Source of the DNA: Nemophila menziesii
Lineage: Eukaryota; Streptophyta; Magnoliopsida; Boraginales; Hydrophyllaceae
Direction of reading: 5' to 3'
Length of the DNA stretch: 64,000 nt
Assembly: GCA_029959085.1 (NCBI GenBank)
Contig: JARWIR010000062.1
Coordinates: 992,001-1,056,000 of the forward strand
Positions 1 to 9,478 of the stretch are shown here, piece after piece; position 1 is the stretch's first letter, and the number at the start of each line of letters is the position of its first letter. The position numbers were made by a program, and so were the translations under genes. The notes beneath the pieces were generated by a model that ran no database searches, had not been told where the DNA came from, and saw only the letters and a program-made list of their open reading frames with translations.

Positions 1-636
1 GTTTTCAAGGCAGTTAAAAGTAACAACATTAATCAAAGGACTAAAAAACCATTGAAGAATAAGTTCAAAAAGAAAGTTGAAGTTCTTGAAGAAGGAGATA
101 TAGGCACTAATGATGGTTATGTAGCAATTAACAAAGGGGTAATGAATTCTATTCAAAACTCTCTTCTCATTCCTACAGTCAAACTTGATCAAACTCTTAT
201 TCAAGGTGTTACCTTTAAAACTGAACTGAGGCCTCTGAAAAACAATGAATTATTAAAACTTTGTGGGACAAATGAGGCTAATGTTAAGCTGAGTCCTATG
301 ATTGAGTTGGAGGATAAAGTTAAGATTGACCCATCAATTACTAATAATTCTGATCAAACAATTTGTTTTGGTTCTCTTAAAAGAAATAGAACTAGAACTA
401 AACAAGTTAGGGAGGACCTTGGCCTCTCAGTAGATGATGACCTTAATTCTCAAGTGTTAGCAACTCTTATTGCCCCAAACTCTGGTGGTGATGATGAGAT
501 GGCTGATACACTTGAACTTGAAAAAATTGATACAGATGAGAACATTGAGAAGTGGTATGAGGAAGGGTTAAAAGAAGAAATAGAAGCTGATGAGGTTTGC
601 GGGGTTGACCCATATCAACCCCAAAACCCTCAATGA
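1..636 (+). CDS. LINE-A ORF1 (gag-like), C-terminal part
   Basis: The frame is open from the first base of the window to a TGA at 634-636, so this is the C-terminal part (about 212 residues) of a LINE ORF1 protein, normally the RNA-binding partner of ORF2. The visible part is Lys/Asn-rich at first, then strongly acidic towards the end. The DUF4283 and zinc-knuckle domains expected in such proteins would lie upstream and are not in the window. The stop overlaps the ORF2 start in an ATGA arrangement (633-636), which suggests ORF2 is reached by termination-reinitiation. The assignment rests mainly on position directly before a clear LINE ORF2. Confidence 0.6.
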   Translation, partial: VFKAVKSNNINQRTKKPLKNKFKKKVEVLEEGDIGTNDGYVAINKGVMNSIQNSLLIPTVKLDQTLIQGVTFKTELRPLKNNELLKLCGTNEANVKLSPMIELEDKVKIDPSITNNSDQTICFGSLKRNRTRTKQVREDLGLSVDDDLNSQVLATLIAPNSGGDDEMADTLELEKIDTDENIEKWYEEGLKEEIEADEVCGVDPYQPQNPQ

Positions 637-2767
637 TACAAGCTTGGAACTGTCAAGGCATGGGATTAGCCTTGACAGAAATGAGCTTGGTTGAAATGAT
701 CAAGACTCATCAAATAGAGGTACTTTTTCTCTCTGAAACTAAGCAACAACTTGAATTTTTAATTTCTTTAAGTCATAAACTTAATATGACACTTGTCTCA
801 CAAGTGGACCCTATTGGTTTATCTGGGGGATTAGCAGTTTTTGTGAAAGAATCAGGGAATTTTAATTTTGTAAGCTCTGATAAGAGCTTAATTCAGTGCA
901 CCTATTTCAGTTCTAAGATTGAATTATGTGAGATTAACTTTGTCTATGGCCCTACTGCAGATGAGGATAAAAGTTCATTTTTTAGGAAATTAAATGACTT
1001 GAAACATGTTGAGAAACACTGGCGCTTTATGGGGGATTTTAACTTGATAAGATTTCCCTCTGAGGAACTAGGGGGAAATATTAATTCAGTATATAAAAGA
1101 AACATGGCTCAGTTTAATGCTTTCATAGATTCTATTGTCTTGCTTGACTTACCAGCTCTTGGATGTAATTTCTCTTGGTCTAACAAGAGAAATGGCAACC
1201 AGCTGATTAAGCAAAGACTTGATAGAATCTTAGTTAATCAGGATTGGCTGGCACTTTACCCAAATTCATGGAATGAAGTGTTACCTCCCATTGGGTCTGA
1301 TCACTCTCCTATTATTCTCAAATTTGGTATTTATACTGAAAAACATAGGAAACGGTTTATCTTGGAAAAAGGTTGGATTTATGACAAATATCTTTGTCAA
1401 ATTATCACTGAGAAATGGAAAAAAGGTCATATCATGGATTTGCGAGGTATTTCTTCAATGAAATACAAATTATCACAAATTCAAAAACACATTTCTAAGT
1501 GGGCTCGGAAAAGAATTCTAAATAATAGGATTCTAATTAAAAAGAATATAACTCAGTTGGAAATTATTTTCAATAAACCATACAGTGATGAGAATGAAGT
1601 TCTTTTTCAATCTCTGAGTATGGAACTTGAAGAATTTTGGAAGAAAGAGGAATTATATTGGTCTTTAAGATCAAAAAACAATTGGTTAAGACTAGGGGAT
1701 AAAAACTCTAAGTTCTTTCATGCCTCAACTAAAGTTAAGAGATCTAAAAATAGAATCTCTAAAATTAAAGATGGAAATGGTGTTTGGACCTCTGATTCAA
1801 ATGAAATTTCTAAAGAAATTGTGGGATATTACAATAATATTTTCAAAACTGTGGGATATAGAAATTATCAACCTATTATCAACAAAATAAAAAAGGTTGT
1901 TACAGATGAAATGAATTGTTCACTTACCAAATGTGTTGAATTAGAAGAGGTCAAACAAGCCATTTGGTCCCTAGGGAGTGATAAATCCCCAGTACCAGAT
2001 GGTTTTGGGGGATTCTTTTTTAAAAAAATTTGGGAAGTGCTGAAATTTGACATTGTTGCCTTAGTTTCAGATTTTATATTGAATAACTCCTCTCTGGAAG
2101 AAATCAATAGTGCTATTATAGCACTTATTCCTAAGTGTGTAAATCCAGACACTGTTGCCTCTTTTAGACCCATAAGCTGTGCAAATTTTATATATAAAGT
2201 TATCTCAAAAAATTTGACCCTTAGGCTTCAGGAGTGGATTGGTAGTTTGATCTCTGAAATTCAAACTGCCTTCATTCCAAATAGTTCTATTTTTGAGAAT
2301 GTTTTTATAGCTCAGGAAGCCTCTCATTTCTTGAATAACAAGAGAGACACTAAAAAGTACTCTTTAGCTATCAAGGCTGATATGAGTAAAGCCTATGAAA
2401 ATATAGAGTGGGATTTTTTGAAGGATGTACTAATACATATGGGATTTCACCTTTCTTGGATGGGATGGATTATGAATTGTGTTACATCTGTTACCTATAA
2501 AGTACAAATTAATGGAGTATTTCACAATATTGAAAAACCTCAGAAAGGATTAAGGCAAGGGGACCCCCTATTCCCTTACCTATTCTGTATTGTTACTCAA
2601 GCACTTACTCACCTCATAGACTTTTATGTTGATATGGGGTTGTTTAAAGGTATTTCAATTGCTAGATGAGCTCCAATGGTTACTCATGTCCTCTTTGCAG
2701 ATGACAGTTTATTTTTTCTTGAAGCAAGTGAAAATAACATTGATATTTTCAACAACATTATAAATTG
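633..2767 (+). pseudogene. LINE-A ORF2, 5' part: endonuclease and reverse transcriptase
   Basis: The protein starts MIQAWNCQGMG, the first motif of an apurinic-type endonuclease. The other endonuclease motifs follow: the Glu in SETK, GDFN (near residue 134), RLDR and SDHSP. Reverse transcriptase motifs come next: GDKNSKFFH, a degenerate DKSPVPDGF in place of the usual KAPGPDG, FRPIS, KADMSKAYENIEWDF and RQGDPLFPYLF. An in-frame TGA at 2667-2669 cuts the frame just before the catalytic FADD block, which is still readable at about 2694-2720. At 2767 the gene is interrupted by Athila-1. It belongs with the 3' part at 17123-19179. As a whole this is a disrupted polymerase. Confidence 0.92.
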
Positions 2768-2772
2768 GTATA
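2768..2772. repeat. Target site duplication GTATA, left copy (Athila-1)
   Basis: GTATA immediately before the LTR start TGGTGG is matched by GTATA directly after the far LTR end ACATCA at 17118-17122. A 5-bp duplication is the size expected for Ty3/gypsy integrase. Confidence 0.95.
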
Positions 2773-4331
2773 TGGTGGTCCTTTGTGTGTTCTAAATAAA
2801 TGCAAATAATAATCGAACCACAACCGCAAGTGTACGGTTGTCCCAAGTAGTAATTCTGATAATCAGATTCGTTCCAAGGACGGATGGTTGATCACAATGT
2901 TTATGCAAATAGCGATTGATGCACTTATGAAAATGAAAGAGGATAAATTGTTTGTTTTGGTTTTGTTTATTATAACTAAATGAAAGATAAAATAATAATG
3001 CAAGTAAAAGATAAGACGCAAGTAAAATGTATGAAAACGCAATATGAGATGTAGTACTTGAGAACGCAAGGATCCTCCTAATTTTACTTTCTAACTTATG
3101 TTGTTTAAGGGTTAAATCAGTCAATTACAATGGTCGGGATTCTAATATCCTTATACCCCCGTCAGGGTGGACTATAAGGCGATCCTAAAGTGTCACTAGT
3201 CCCGTCAGGGTAAATATGATCCACCGTTGGATGATTAAGATTTATTACCACTTTGGCCCTAGGATTAACTAAGTTCGTCAGAATCAATAGTTTTTATCCT
3301 AGATTGAACAATTAATTCTGTACCTAAACCCCCCGTCAAGATGATCCACACGCCACATATATGGAATAGCTTAGATACTAATACCTAATTTTAGTTCGCG
3401 ACTCTAAAATCAGTAAACATTCACAAATTGTCGAAAAGAGTAAAAGCCCTAATTTAATTTAATTCAATAAAAACCCAAATTCAACATTCGTTATAATAGT
3501 AAAATCACGATTCACCCATTGTTTTGTTCTCAAGCACTAATGGAAATTTAGCTCATATTAAAATTGAAAACTAAATAAACAGAATTGGAATTCATATTGT
3601 TTACAAAATTAAAATACGAAAAGAACCTAATTTCCGGAATTGGAATGACTACGAACGGAGCTATAGACCCACTCCAGCTCTTGTAGCTTCTTCTTTCTTC
3701 CTTCTGTTGCTTCTCTCTGGTGTTTAATCTTGTGGAATGTGAATTGTCTGAAAAATAGAAGTCCAGACCTCCTTTTATAAGTAAAAATTCGGACTAGGGC
3801 TTGGACCAGAAAATAAAAGCCTAATTAAATGTCCAAGCCCACTTTCTAAGCCCAAAATCCCGTAACTGATGATAGGCCTTCACTAAAACAGCTTTTCCCG
3901 ATGCGTTACAACTCCGATTGACCTCATTCCAGTTGCTAAAGTTCCGTAACTCGATAAGGAATGATTTCTCTTCAAAGGTCAGCGGCTAAATCATCGCTTA
4001 AGCACCTCGAAATCAGCAATCTATGGCCTGGAAAGTGGATTTTCAGCTCTAAAAATAATATCTTCGGGATTTGTCTTCAAGTCTTGACTCTAATTCACGA
4101 TCTTTGACTTTCTCCTCGGATTCCTCTCCTAGCTAACATCTAAAACCTGTAAACTTTACACTAAAAATACCAATATTACGCGCAAAAGTTTAATAAATTA
4201 AAAATGCTAGAAATAAAAAGGTAATTCCGGATTATTGCAAATTTAGTCCAAAAGTCTATCATATTAATCAAATAAACACCAAAAATGATGTCTCCCAAGG
4301 GTCTAAAATAAGAACAATTAGGGAGACATCA
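2773..4331 (-). repeat. Athila-1 3' LTR (1559 bp)
   Basis: It begins TGGTGGTCC and ends GAGACATCA, the required TG...CA ends. It matches 15559-17117 in length and, by eye, in sequence. Four CGTCA motifs (TGACG on the element strand) lie at 3160, 3203, 3276 and 3334, mostly inside a CCCGTCAGGG-like context. Short frames inside the LTR have no protein features. Confidence 0.95.
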
Positions 4332-4347
4332 AGACCCCCAACTCAAA
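4332..4347 (-). other. Polypurine tract of Athila-1
   Basis: Read on the element strand, the bases just before the 3' LTR are TTTGAGTTGGGGGTCT. This is the purine-rich primer site for plus-strand DNA synthesis, in the correct place. Athila-2 has nearly the same sequence at its own 3' LTR edge (26327-26342). Confidence 0.8.
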
Positions 4348-4741
4348 CCTTTGTCGTCCCGACAAAGTAAAACAAAACAAAGGAGTAGAAGTAAGCGTAT
4401 AAACAAATAGAAGCTAGCAAATAAACCCTAAAGCAATTCTCAAAATAAATCTCATATAGCAAACTCTAGAAACTAATATACACATACACTAATCATGCAA
4501 CATCAAACATAAATAATCTCAATCATAAAATTAAAGTCGCAATGCTTGAAGGTTACACTTGTACTCATCTCTGTATGATGGCTATAGGGTGGTCATTAAT
4601 CCTAACTCGCTTTGGACGCTCCACCTAGTGTATTCCCTATCAACAGAATAATAAATTCACTATGCATTTAGGAATCACGAGGTCTTTACGGTTATAATAT
4701 TGGCTTAAGGACAGGTGTGGATGTATATTTGGTAAATTTGA

Positions 4742-4765
4742 AGTGAGCTTTTGGCTCTCTCCTCA
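4742..4765 (-). other. Conserved stem-loop block in Athila 3' tail
   Basis: A 24-base block containing GAGC-TTTTG-GCTC is identical at 26765-26788 in Athila-2. It can fold as a 4-bp stem with a 5-base loop. It sits in the same relative place of both 3' tails. Confidence 0.6.
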
Positions 4766-5727
4766 CTTACCATCAACAGTGTCCTCGAGCTTGAGTTAAC
4801 GCTCAAAAAGATGTTCTCACTCACCCATATACGCAACAATTTAGCGTCCCATGTCTACCCACTATAAATAAGATGATTTTCAGAAAATTCCACTTTGCCG
4901 GATGTTTTATTCATTCATATTTTTCTTTTTCTTTTCTTTTTTTTTTTTTTTTTTTTTTCTTTTTTTTTTTTTTGTTTTTCTTCATTCCCGGCAAAGGGTT
5001 ACAAGTATATATCATCTGCAATTGTGCTACAATACAAAGCACATCGATCCCTACCCATTTAATTCCCCATATGTGGTCCCACCACCCCAAACTCAAGCTC
5101 GAGACATGTCTCAGGATTGTGATTCAAGTGCGGGTCATATGGTCATGCCTAATAATCTAAGGGATAATGGCTTATATCGTGGCTACAAAGAAAAGGCTAA
5201 AGGCTCAAAGTGGGTTAAGACGGATCATAATTAATACAAGGGATAGAAGGCTAAAAAGGCACAAATGGCTAACAAAGAACTGCCCCTATCATTTTCCTAA
5301 GTACATAGCTTGTCTTTAGTTCATATCTAGGTGGGTTCTCTACTAATTAGGATTTCACGTTCTACACACCCAACATATTCCTTGAGTACAAGCTTACTTC
5401 ATTTGCATTGTTAATTAATTTTTCCTATCAATTACCTATGTTCGCATGCAATTGTAAGTGCGTTTTATATCAATCCCTAAAGTCCACTATTTACTATCAT
5501 AGATTCATCAAAAGTATGCTTAAAGGGATATTTAAAAATTTCTACAGTCAAACGCAACTCCGCAAATTCTTTTATTGAAAGCACATAAAGCAAATAACAC
5601 ATAAAATTGGGATGAGGCAACGAACCCCACCCCAAACTCAAAAATGAGTCGTGTCCCCACGACTCGAAAAGACTCAATAAAGTATTTAAACTAATATACA
5701 CTAAGAGGAAAGTTTAGAAAACGTATC

Positions 5728-7044
5728 TTAACCAGCGCGAGGCTGGTTATCGGTGTTGCGTTCTGGACCTTTATCTCGCGTAACAGCATCATAAATCGCG
5801 TTTTGAAGTGTATTTACGCCTAGGATTAAATTTCGAAGCAGGTCCAATTCTTTTGTAACGTTTCCCAAGGTAGCAATCATCCTCTCCTGATTCTCTTCCA
5901 ACACCTGAATCTTCGCTTCCAACTCAGGTACGGTTTTCGCTTTCTTTGATTGAGGAGTTCTTGGACTTCTTGTAGCTCGTGTTGCTTCTTCATGGATGTT
6001 CTTGATTGTGCTCAAAGCTATACTCACACCCACTGAAACAGTATCAATATCTGCGTCCTTACGCGGAATCTTTGCGTCTAAACACAACTGAGTAATAGTA
6101 CAAGGAAACTTCAGATTTTGTTGTTTCATTGGTGATTTCGCGAACTCCATGATTGTATCATAAATGATCTTGGCAACATCAAATGGTTTCTCCTCCAAAA
6201 TACACTTAATAACGAATATGTGCTCTTTCTTCAACTCGGAAGTGTGTTTAATACCAAAGAAAGTGGGTATTATGAAACGAGACCAAACCTTAGCACGAGG
6301 TGTCAAACTACTGCTGTAAAACTGTCCAGGATACCTTTCACCTTCAGGAATTGGGCTAGTCCCATTAACAAGCACGGTCCCCCAAAGGGACTCAAAATCA
6401 AAAGAAGGGTCATTAAGAGTTTCTTGGAAGGGGCATGTTCCAGAAAAGTTGGGTAGTTTCAATGATTTCCGAATACGTTCAATAGAGAAAGGAACTACCT
6501 TTTTGCGGATATCAATGGCATCATGTGAGGTAGCTAAACCTTCGTAAAATTCTCGCACAAAAGTAGGAATGAACTCAAGCTTCCTTTCTTGTAACTCTTT
6601 CCAACCAAACTTAGCACATGTCACAGCATATTCCTTGTAATCACTACTCATAATACCCTTAGGAAAATTCGTCTCCTCACCAAATTTCAAAAATTCAATT
6701 CTTTCACGAACCTGAGTATTCCAACAAGTGTAAACCCTCTTAGGTTTGTGGGCCCACATCTTCATACGCGGAGGTTTCGTAACGGGTGCTTCCGGAATCT
6801 CTTGTTCAGTTTCCTTCTCAATGTTCTTCGCAATTTCCTCTTCTGGTTCCATCTCACTTTCAATCTCATCAATCAATCTCCTCTTTAGACCTGTGATTTC
6901 TTTTCTGTTAGAATCAAGCTTAACTTCGTTAATTTTTCGTTTAGGACGCGAATCAGGAATCTCAATAGCTTGTTCTTGTGAACCACCAATGGTGGTCTTT
7001 CTTCTAGGAGCAGTTCTTCGGAAATCACCGGTTCTGTTAGTCAT
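5728..7044 (-). CDS. Athila-1 downstream ORF (plant transposon protein)
   Basis: This 438-residue protein is encoded after integrase, the position where Athila elements carry an extra gene sometimes called env-like. It starts with a basic, Arg/Lys-rich N-terminus, then an acidic Glu-rich stretch (about residues 65-85). A globular domain follows (about 120-340) with the pattern FVREFYEGL, KVWSRFIIPTFFG and KPFDVAKIIYDTI. Near the C-terminus is a heptad-like helix (about 375-410). I see no signal peptide or membrane segment, so an envelope role is not supported. The domain resembles what I recall as the 'putative plant transposon protein' family (PF20167). Relatives lie at 28006-29112 and 41292-42452. 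Its function is unknown. The frame is intact and starts at ATG 7044. Confidence 0.75.
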   Translation of the reverse strand: MTNRTGDFRRTAPRRKTTIGGSQEQAIEIPDSRPKRKINEVKLDSNRKEITGLKRRLIDEIESEMEPEEEIAKNIEKETEQEIPEAPVTKPPRMKMWAHKPKRVYTCWNTQVRERIEFLKFGEETNFPKGIMSSDYKEYAVTCAKFGWKELQERKLEFIPTFVREFYEGLATSHDAIDIRKKVVPFSIERIRKSLKLPNFSGTCPFQETLNDPSFDFESLWGTVLVNGTSPIPEGERYPGQFYSSSLTPRAKVWSRFIIPTFFGIKHTSELKKEHIFVIKCILEEKPFDVAKIIYDTIMEFAKSPMKQQNLKFPCTITQLCLDAKIPRKDADIDTVSVGVSIALSTIKNIHEEATRATRSPRTPQSKKAKTVPELEAKIQVLEENQERMIATLGNVTKELDLLRNLILGVNTLQNAIYDAVTRDKGPERNTDNQPRAG

Positions 7045-7508
7045 CTCTTTTCACCCCAAACTCAAAACTTCAAATAATGAAAAACTTAGGGAAAAGTTTA
7101 GAATTTTGATGTTTTGAGGTTGAAGAATTTAAGAACTAGGTGAAATATGAGATGGGTCTTGGTTAATTTGTATGGGAGAAGAAAGAATTGGGTTTAATTT
7201 AAGGAATTGGGTGAAGAAGAATCTTGGGAAAAACTAAGGATTTGATGATATTTTGGAGAGGAGGTGAGTTGATCTTATGTTTTTGTGGTGAAAGAGGGTA
7301 GGATTTGATGATATATAGTGTTTTGGTAGATGAATTTCGGAGGTGGGGAGGCTATTGGTGCGTTATTAGGTAAAGACTTGGAAAAGAGGCTAAAAACTAG
7401 GTTAAAACACCTCAAAACCGCCTCTCACAGCTTTCAAACCGGGTTCCCGGTTTTGGCAAACCGGGTTCCCGGTTCCGCGTCGCTGTGACGGCGCGGAAAA
7501 ATAATTGT

Positions 7509-7541
<33 letters not shown>

Positions 7542-8222
7542 CAGAACGCACCAAAACGCTGGATCCCAAGACGCGGGGTCAGGGATTTTACTCGCCGAAA
7601 CCGGGTACCCGGTTCTGTGGAATGCGGGTTCCCGGATTTTCTCGCTGGCGCGAATCAAAACGCGCCAAAACGCAGCACCTCAAGACGCTGGACCAGAACT
7701 TTTGGATGTTTACAGCTCCGAAACCGGGTACCCGGTTCTGCCAAATACGGGTACCCGGATTTGTGTCGATGGCGCGAATCAAAACGCACGAAAACGCAAG
7801 CCACCAAGACGCTGGGTCAGGGAATTTCAGAAATCACAGCACCAAAACCGGGTACCCGGTTTTGCCAAATGCGGGTTCCCGGTTCCGACGCTGTGATATT
7901 ACCCAAAAACGCCAAGTGTTGCGTTAGAATGGTAGGTACCAGCTCCAAAACTGGGTTCCCGATTTGTGCGAAACTGGGTTCCCGGTTTCTCCTGGACATC
8001 CAACCAATTTTTCTTCTGTTTTCGCCCCATCGACCCCAAACTCAAGTCCTTTTTACCCCTGAAATCATCAAAAAACAACTACCCTTCCTCATTTCTTAAT
8101 AAAAACAATAAAATTACGAAAAACAAACTAATCTAAATTGCAAAAAATGTAAAAACTCAGCTAATATACAAGTAATTGGCTTTTGTTTAACGTCGTTAAG
8201 CTCGACGGGTTACCTCACGCTT
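7045..8222 (-). other. Athila-1 spacer between integrase and downstream ORF
   Basis: This non-coding spacer is about 1.2 kb. Besides the palindrome array it holds a poly-T run (7513-7541) and two polypurine-like motifs (7053 and 8033). On the element strand the stretch just before ATG 7044 would be the leader of the downstream gene. The overlapping frames seen in the repeat are by-products of it. Confidence 0.7.
7437..7987. repeat. Array of ten paired palindromes in a ~115-bp tandem repeat
   Basis: Ten copies of a palindrome of type AACCGGGTACCCGGTT or AACCGGGTTCCCGGTT start at 7437, 7459, 7599, 7625, 7722, 7748, 7846, 7872, 7949 and 7972. They come in five pairs, 22-26 bp apart within a pair. 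The three middle pairs lie in a tandem unit of about 115-125 bp that also carries CGCACCAAAACGC and CCAAGACGC blocks. The array is much richer in G+C than its surroundings and fills the non-coding gap between integrase and the downstream gene. Athila-2 has an equivalent array. Confidence 0.9.
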
Positions 8223-9478
8223 CTAAGGACTCTCGAGGAGATACATGACCTCCCCGGGATGTGGATCTTCCGAGCGATTGGTATCTTCACCTCCATGGTA
8301 TATCTTTAATCTGTGACCGTTAACCATAAAGGTACGGTTCTCTAGCGGATGTTCTATTTCTATCGCCCCATGAGGTGTAACTTTGGTCACTATGTATGGA
8401 CCTGACCACTTAGATCTTAACTTACCCGGAAAATTGCTGAACTTTGAATTATACTTTAATACTTTTTGCCCTACTTCAAAGTTCTTTGGACGAATCCGAT
8501 TGTCATGCCATTTCTTTGTGTTTTCTTTGTAAAGTTTGGCATTTTCATAAGCATGCAACCGGAATTCGTCAAGTTCATTAAGCTTCATCATACGATTCTT
8601 TCCGGCTAAGATAGGATCTAAGTTCAACTGCGCAATTGCCCAATAGGCACCCATTTCAAGCTCTAAAGGTAAGTGACAAGCCTTACCATACACCATACGA
8701 TAGGGAGATGCACCCACTGGAGTCTTAAACGCAGTACGATAGGCCCACAACGCATCATCTAACTTCATTGACCAATCTTTTCTTGTAGGACCAACGGTTT
8801 TCTCTAGGATTGACTTGACTTCACGGTTCGAAACCTCAGCTTGACCATTGGATTGTGGATGGTATGCAGTAGATACACGGTGTCTGACTCCATATTTCTC
8901 TAGAATAGTCTTCAGATATCTATTAACGAAATGAGATCCTCCATCGCTAATAATCACTCTAGGTGTGCCATGTCTAGTGAAAATATGTGACTTCAAGAAC
9001 TTAATCACCACTCGTGAATCATTAGTAGGTAAAGCCACCGCTTCTACCCACTTAGACACATAATCAACAGCCAATAAGATATAGAGGTTACCATTTGAAG
9101 GAACGAAAGGACCCATAAAGTCTATGCCCCACACATCGAATATCTCAACCTCTAACACATTATTACGCGGCATCTCATCCCTCTTAGATATGTTTCCGGT
9201 AAACTGGCATCTCGTACATTTCTTAACATATTCATGACAATCTTTTATAAGAGAAGGCCAGTAAAAACCTGATTGAAATACTTTTGCAGCAGTTCTGTCT
9301 CCTTTGAAATGTCCTCCATATAATGAATCATGGCATCCAGCTATAATGGCTTGAGTCTCTTCCCTTGCTACACATCTTCGTATCATTTGGTCAGCACAAA
9401 CTTTATAGAGGAACGGATCCTCCCAAAAGAACTGTCTAGCACGATGAGCTAACCTCTTTCTTTCTTGATAAGTAGAAC
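8223..9478 (-). pseudogene. Athila-1 integrase, cut off from RT by a solo LTR
   Basis: The integrase domains are present in order: an H2C2 zinc-binding region (His in the [10 protein letters not shown] segment, Cys pair in CTRCQ), the catalytic core with Asp in GIDFMGPF, Asp in ISDGGSHF and Glu in [12 protein letters not shown], and a GPY-type C-terminal module ([11 protein letters not shown]). Apart from the upstream break, the reading frame is undamaged to its stop at 8223. Upstream it runs in frame to base 9478, where the solo LTR begins. Its first in-frame Met is at 9386, but in the source element it was part of the same polyprotein as RT. Without that fusion it is unlikely to be made. 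Confidence 0.93.
9474..9478. repeat. Target site duplication AGAAC, left copy (solo LTR)
   Basis: AGAAC directly precedes TGGTGG at 9479 and is repeated directly after ACATCA at 11043-11047. Confidence 0.95.

Larger units (their letters stand above)
1..2767 (+). mobile_element. LINE-A (L1-type), 5' part, cut by Athila-1
   Basis: This is a non-LTR retrotransposon carrying the end of ORF1 and the first half of ORF2 (endonuclease and reverse transcriptase). It runs in from the left edge, so its 5' end and left target duplication are not visible. The coding sequence stops at 2767-2772, where Athila-1 is inserted, and resumes at 17123 in the same element. The 3' part ends near 19240 in an A-rich tail. 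Several in-frame stops show that it is dead. Confidence 0.9.
4332..5727 (-). other. Athila-1 3' non-coding tail
   Basis: There are about 1.4 kb between the last gene and the 3' LTR with no credible protein. The stretch holds a long pyrimidine tract (4922-4981) and two extra polypurine-like motifs (5084, 5629). Several blocks are also found in the same order in Athila-2, including the hairpin at 4742-4765, the GGCAAAGGGTTACA block at 4990 and GTGCGGGTCATATGG near 5130. Conservation between two otherwise diverged elements suggests a cis function. Confidence 0.7.

Noticed and set aside
2792..3124. 110-codon frame in the Athila-1 LTR, repeated at 15578-15910
   Set aside because: It lies wholly in LTR sequence, is identical because the LTRs are, and is not preserved in the diverged solo LTR. 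No domain features.
4873..5234. Phe-rich frames over the T-tract
   Set aside because: Caused by a long pyrimidine run; overlapping frames on both strands with no domain.
5728..7044. Calling the Athila downstream gene an envelope protein
   Set aside because: No signal peptide, membrane segment or glycoprotein-type pattern; the Lys/Arg start and coiled-coil end do not fit.
7485..8099. Several overlapping frames of 129-204 codons in the palindrome array
   Set aside because: They are by-products of a tandem repeat with unit lengths that keep frames open; poly-Phe starts come from the T-run.
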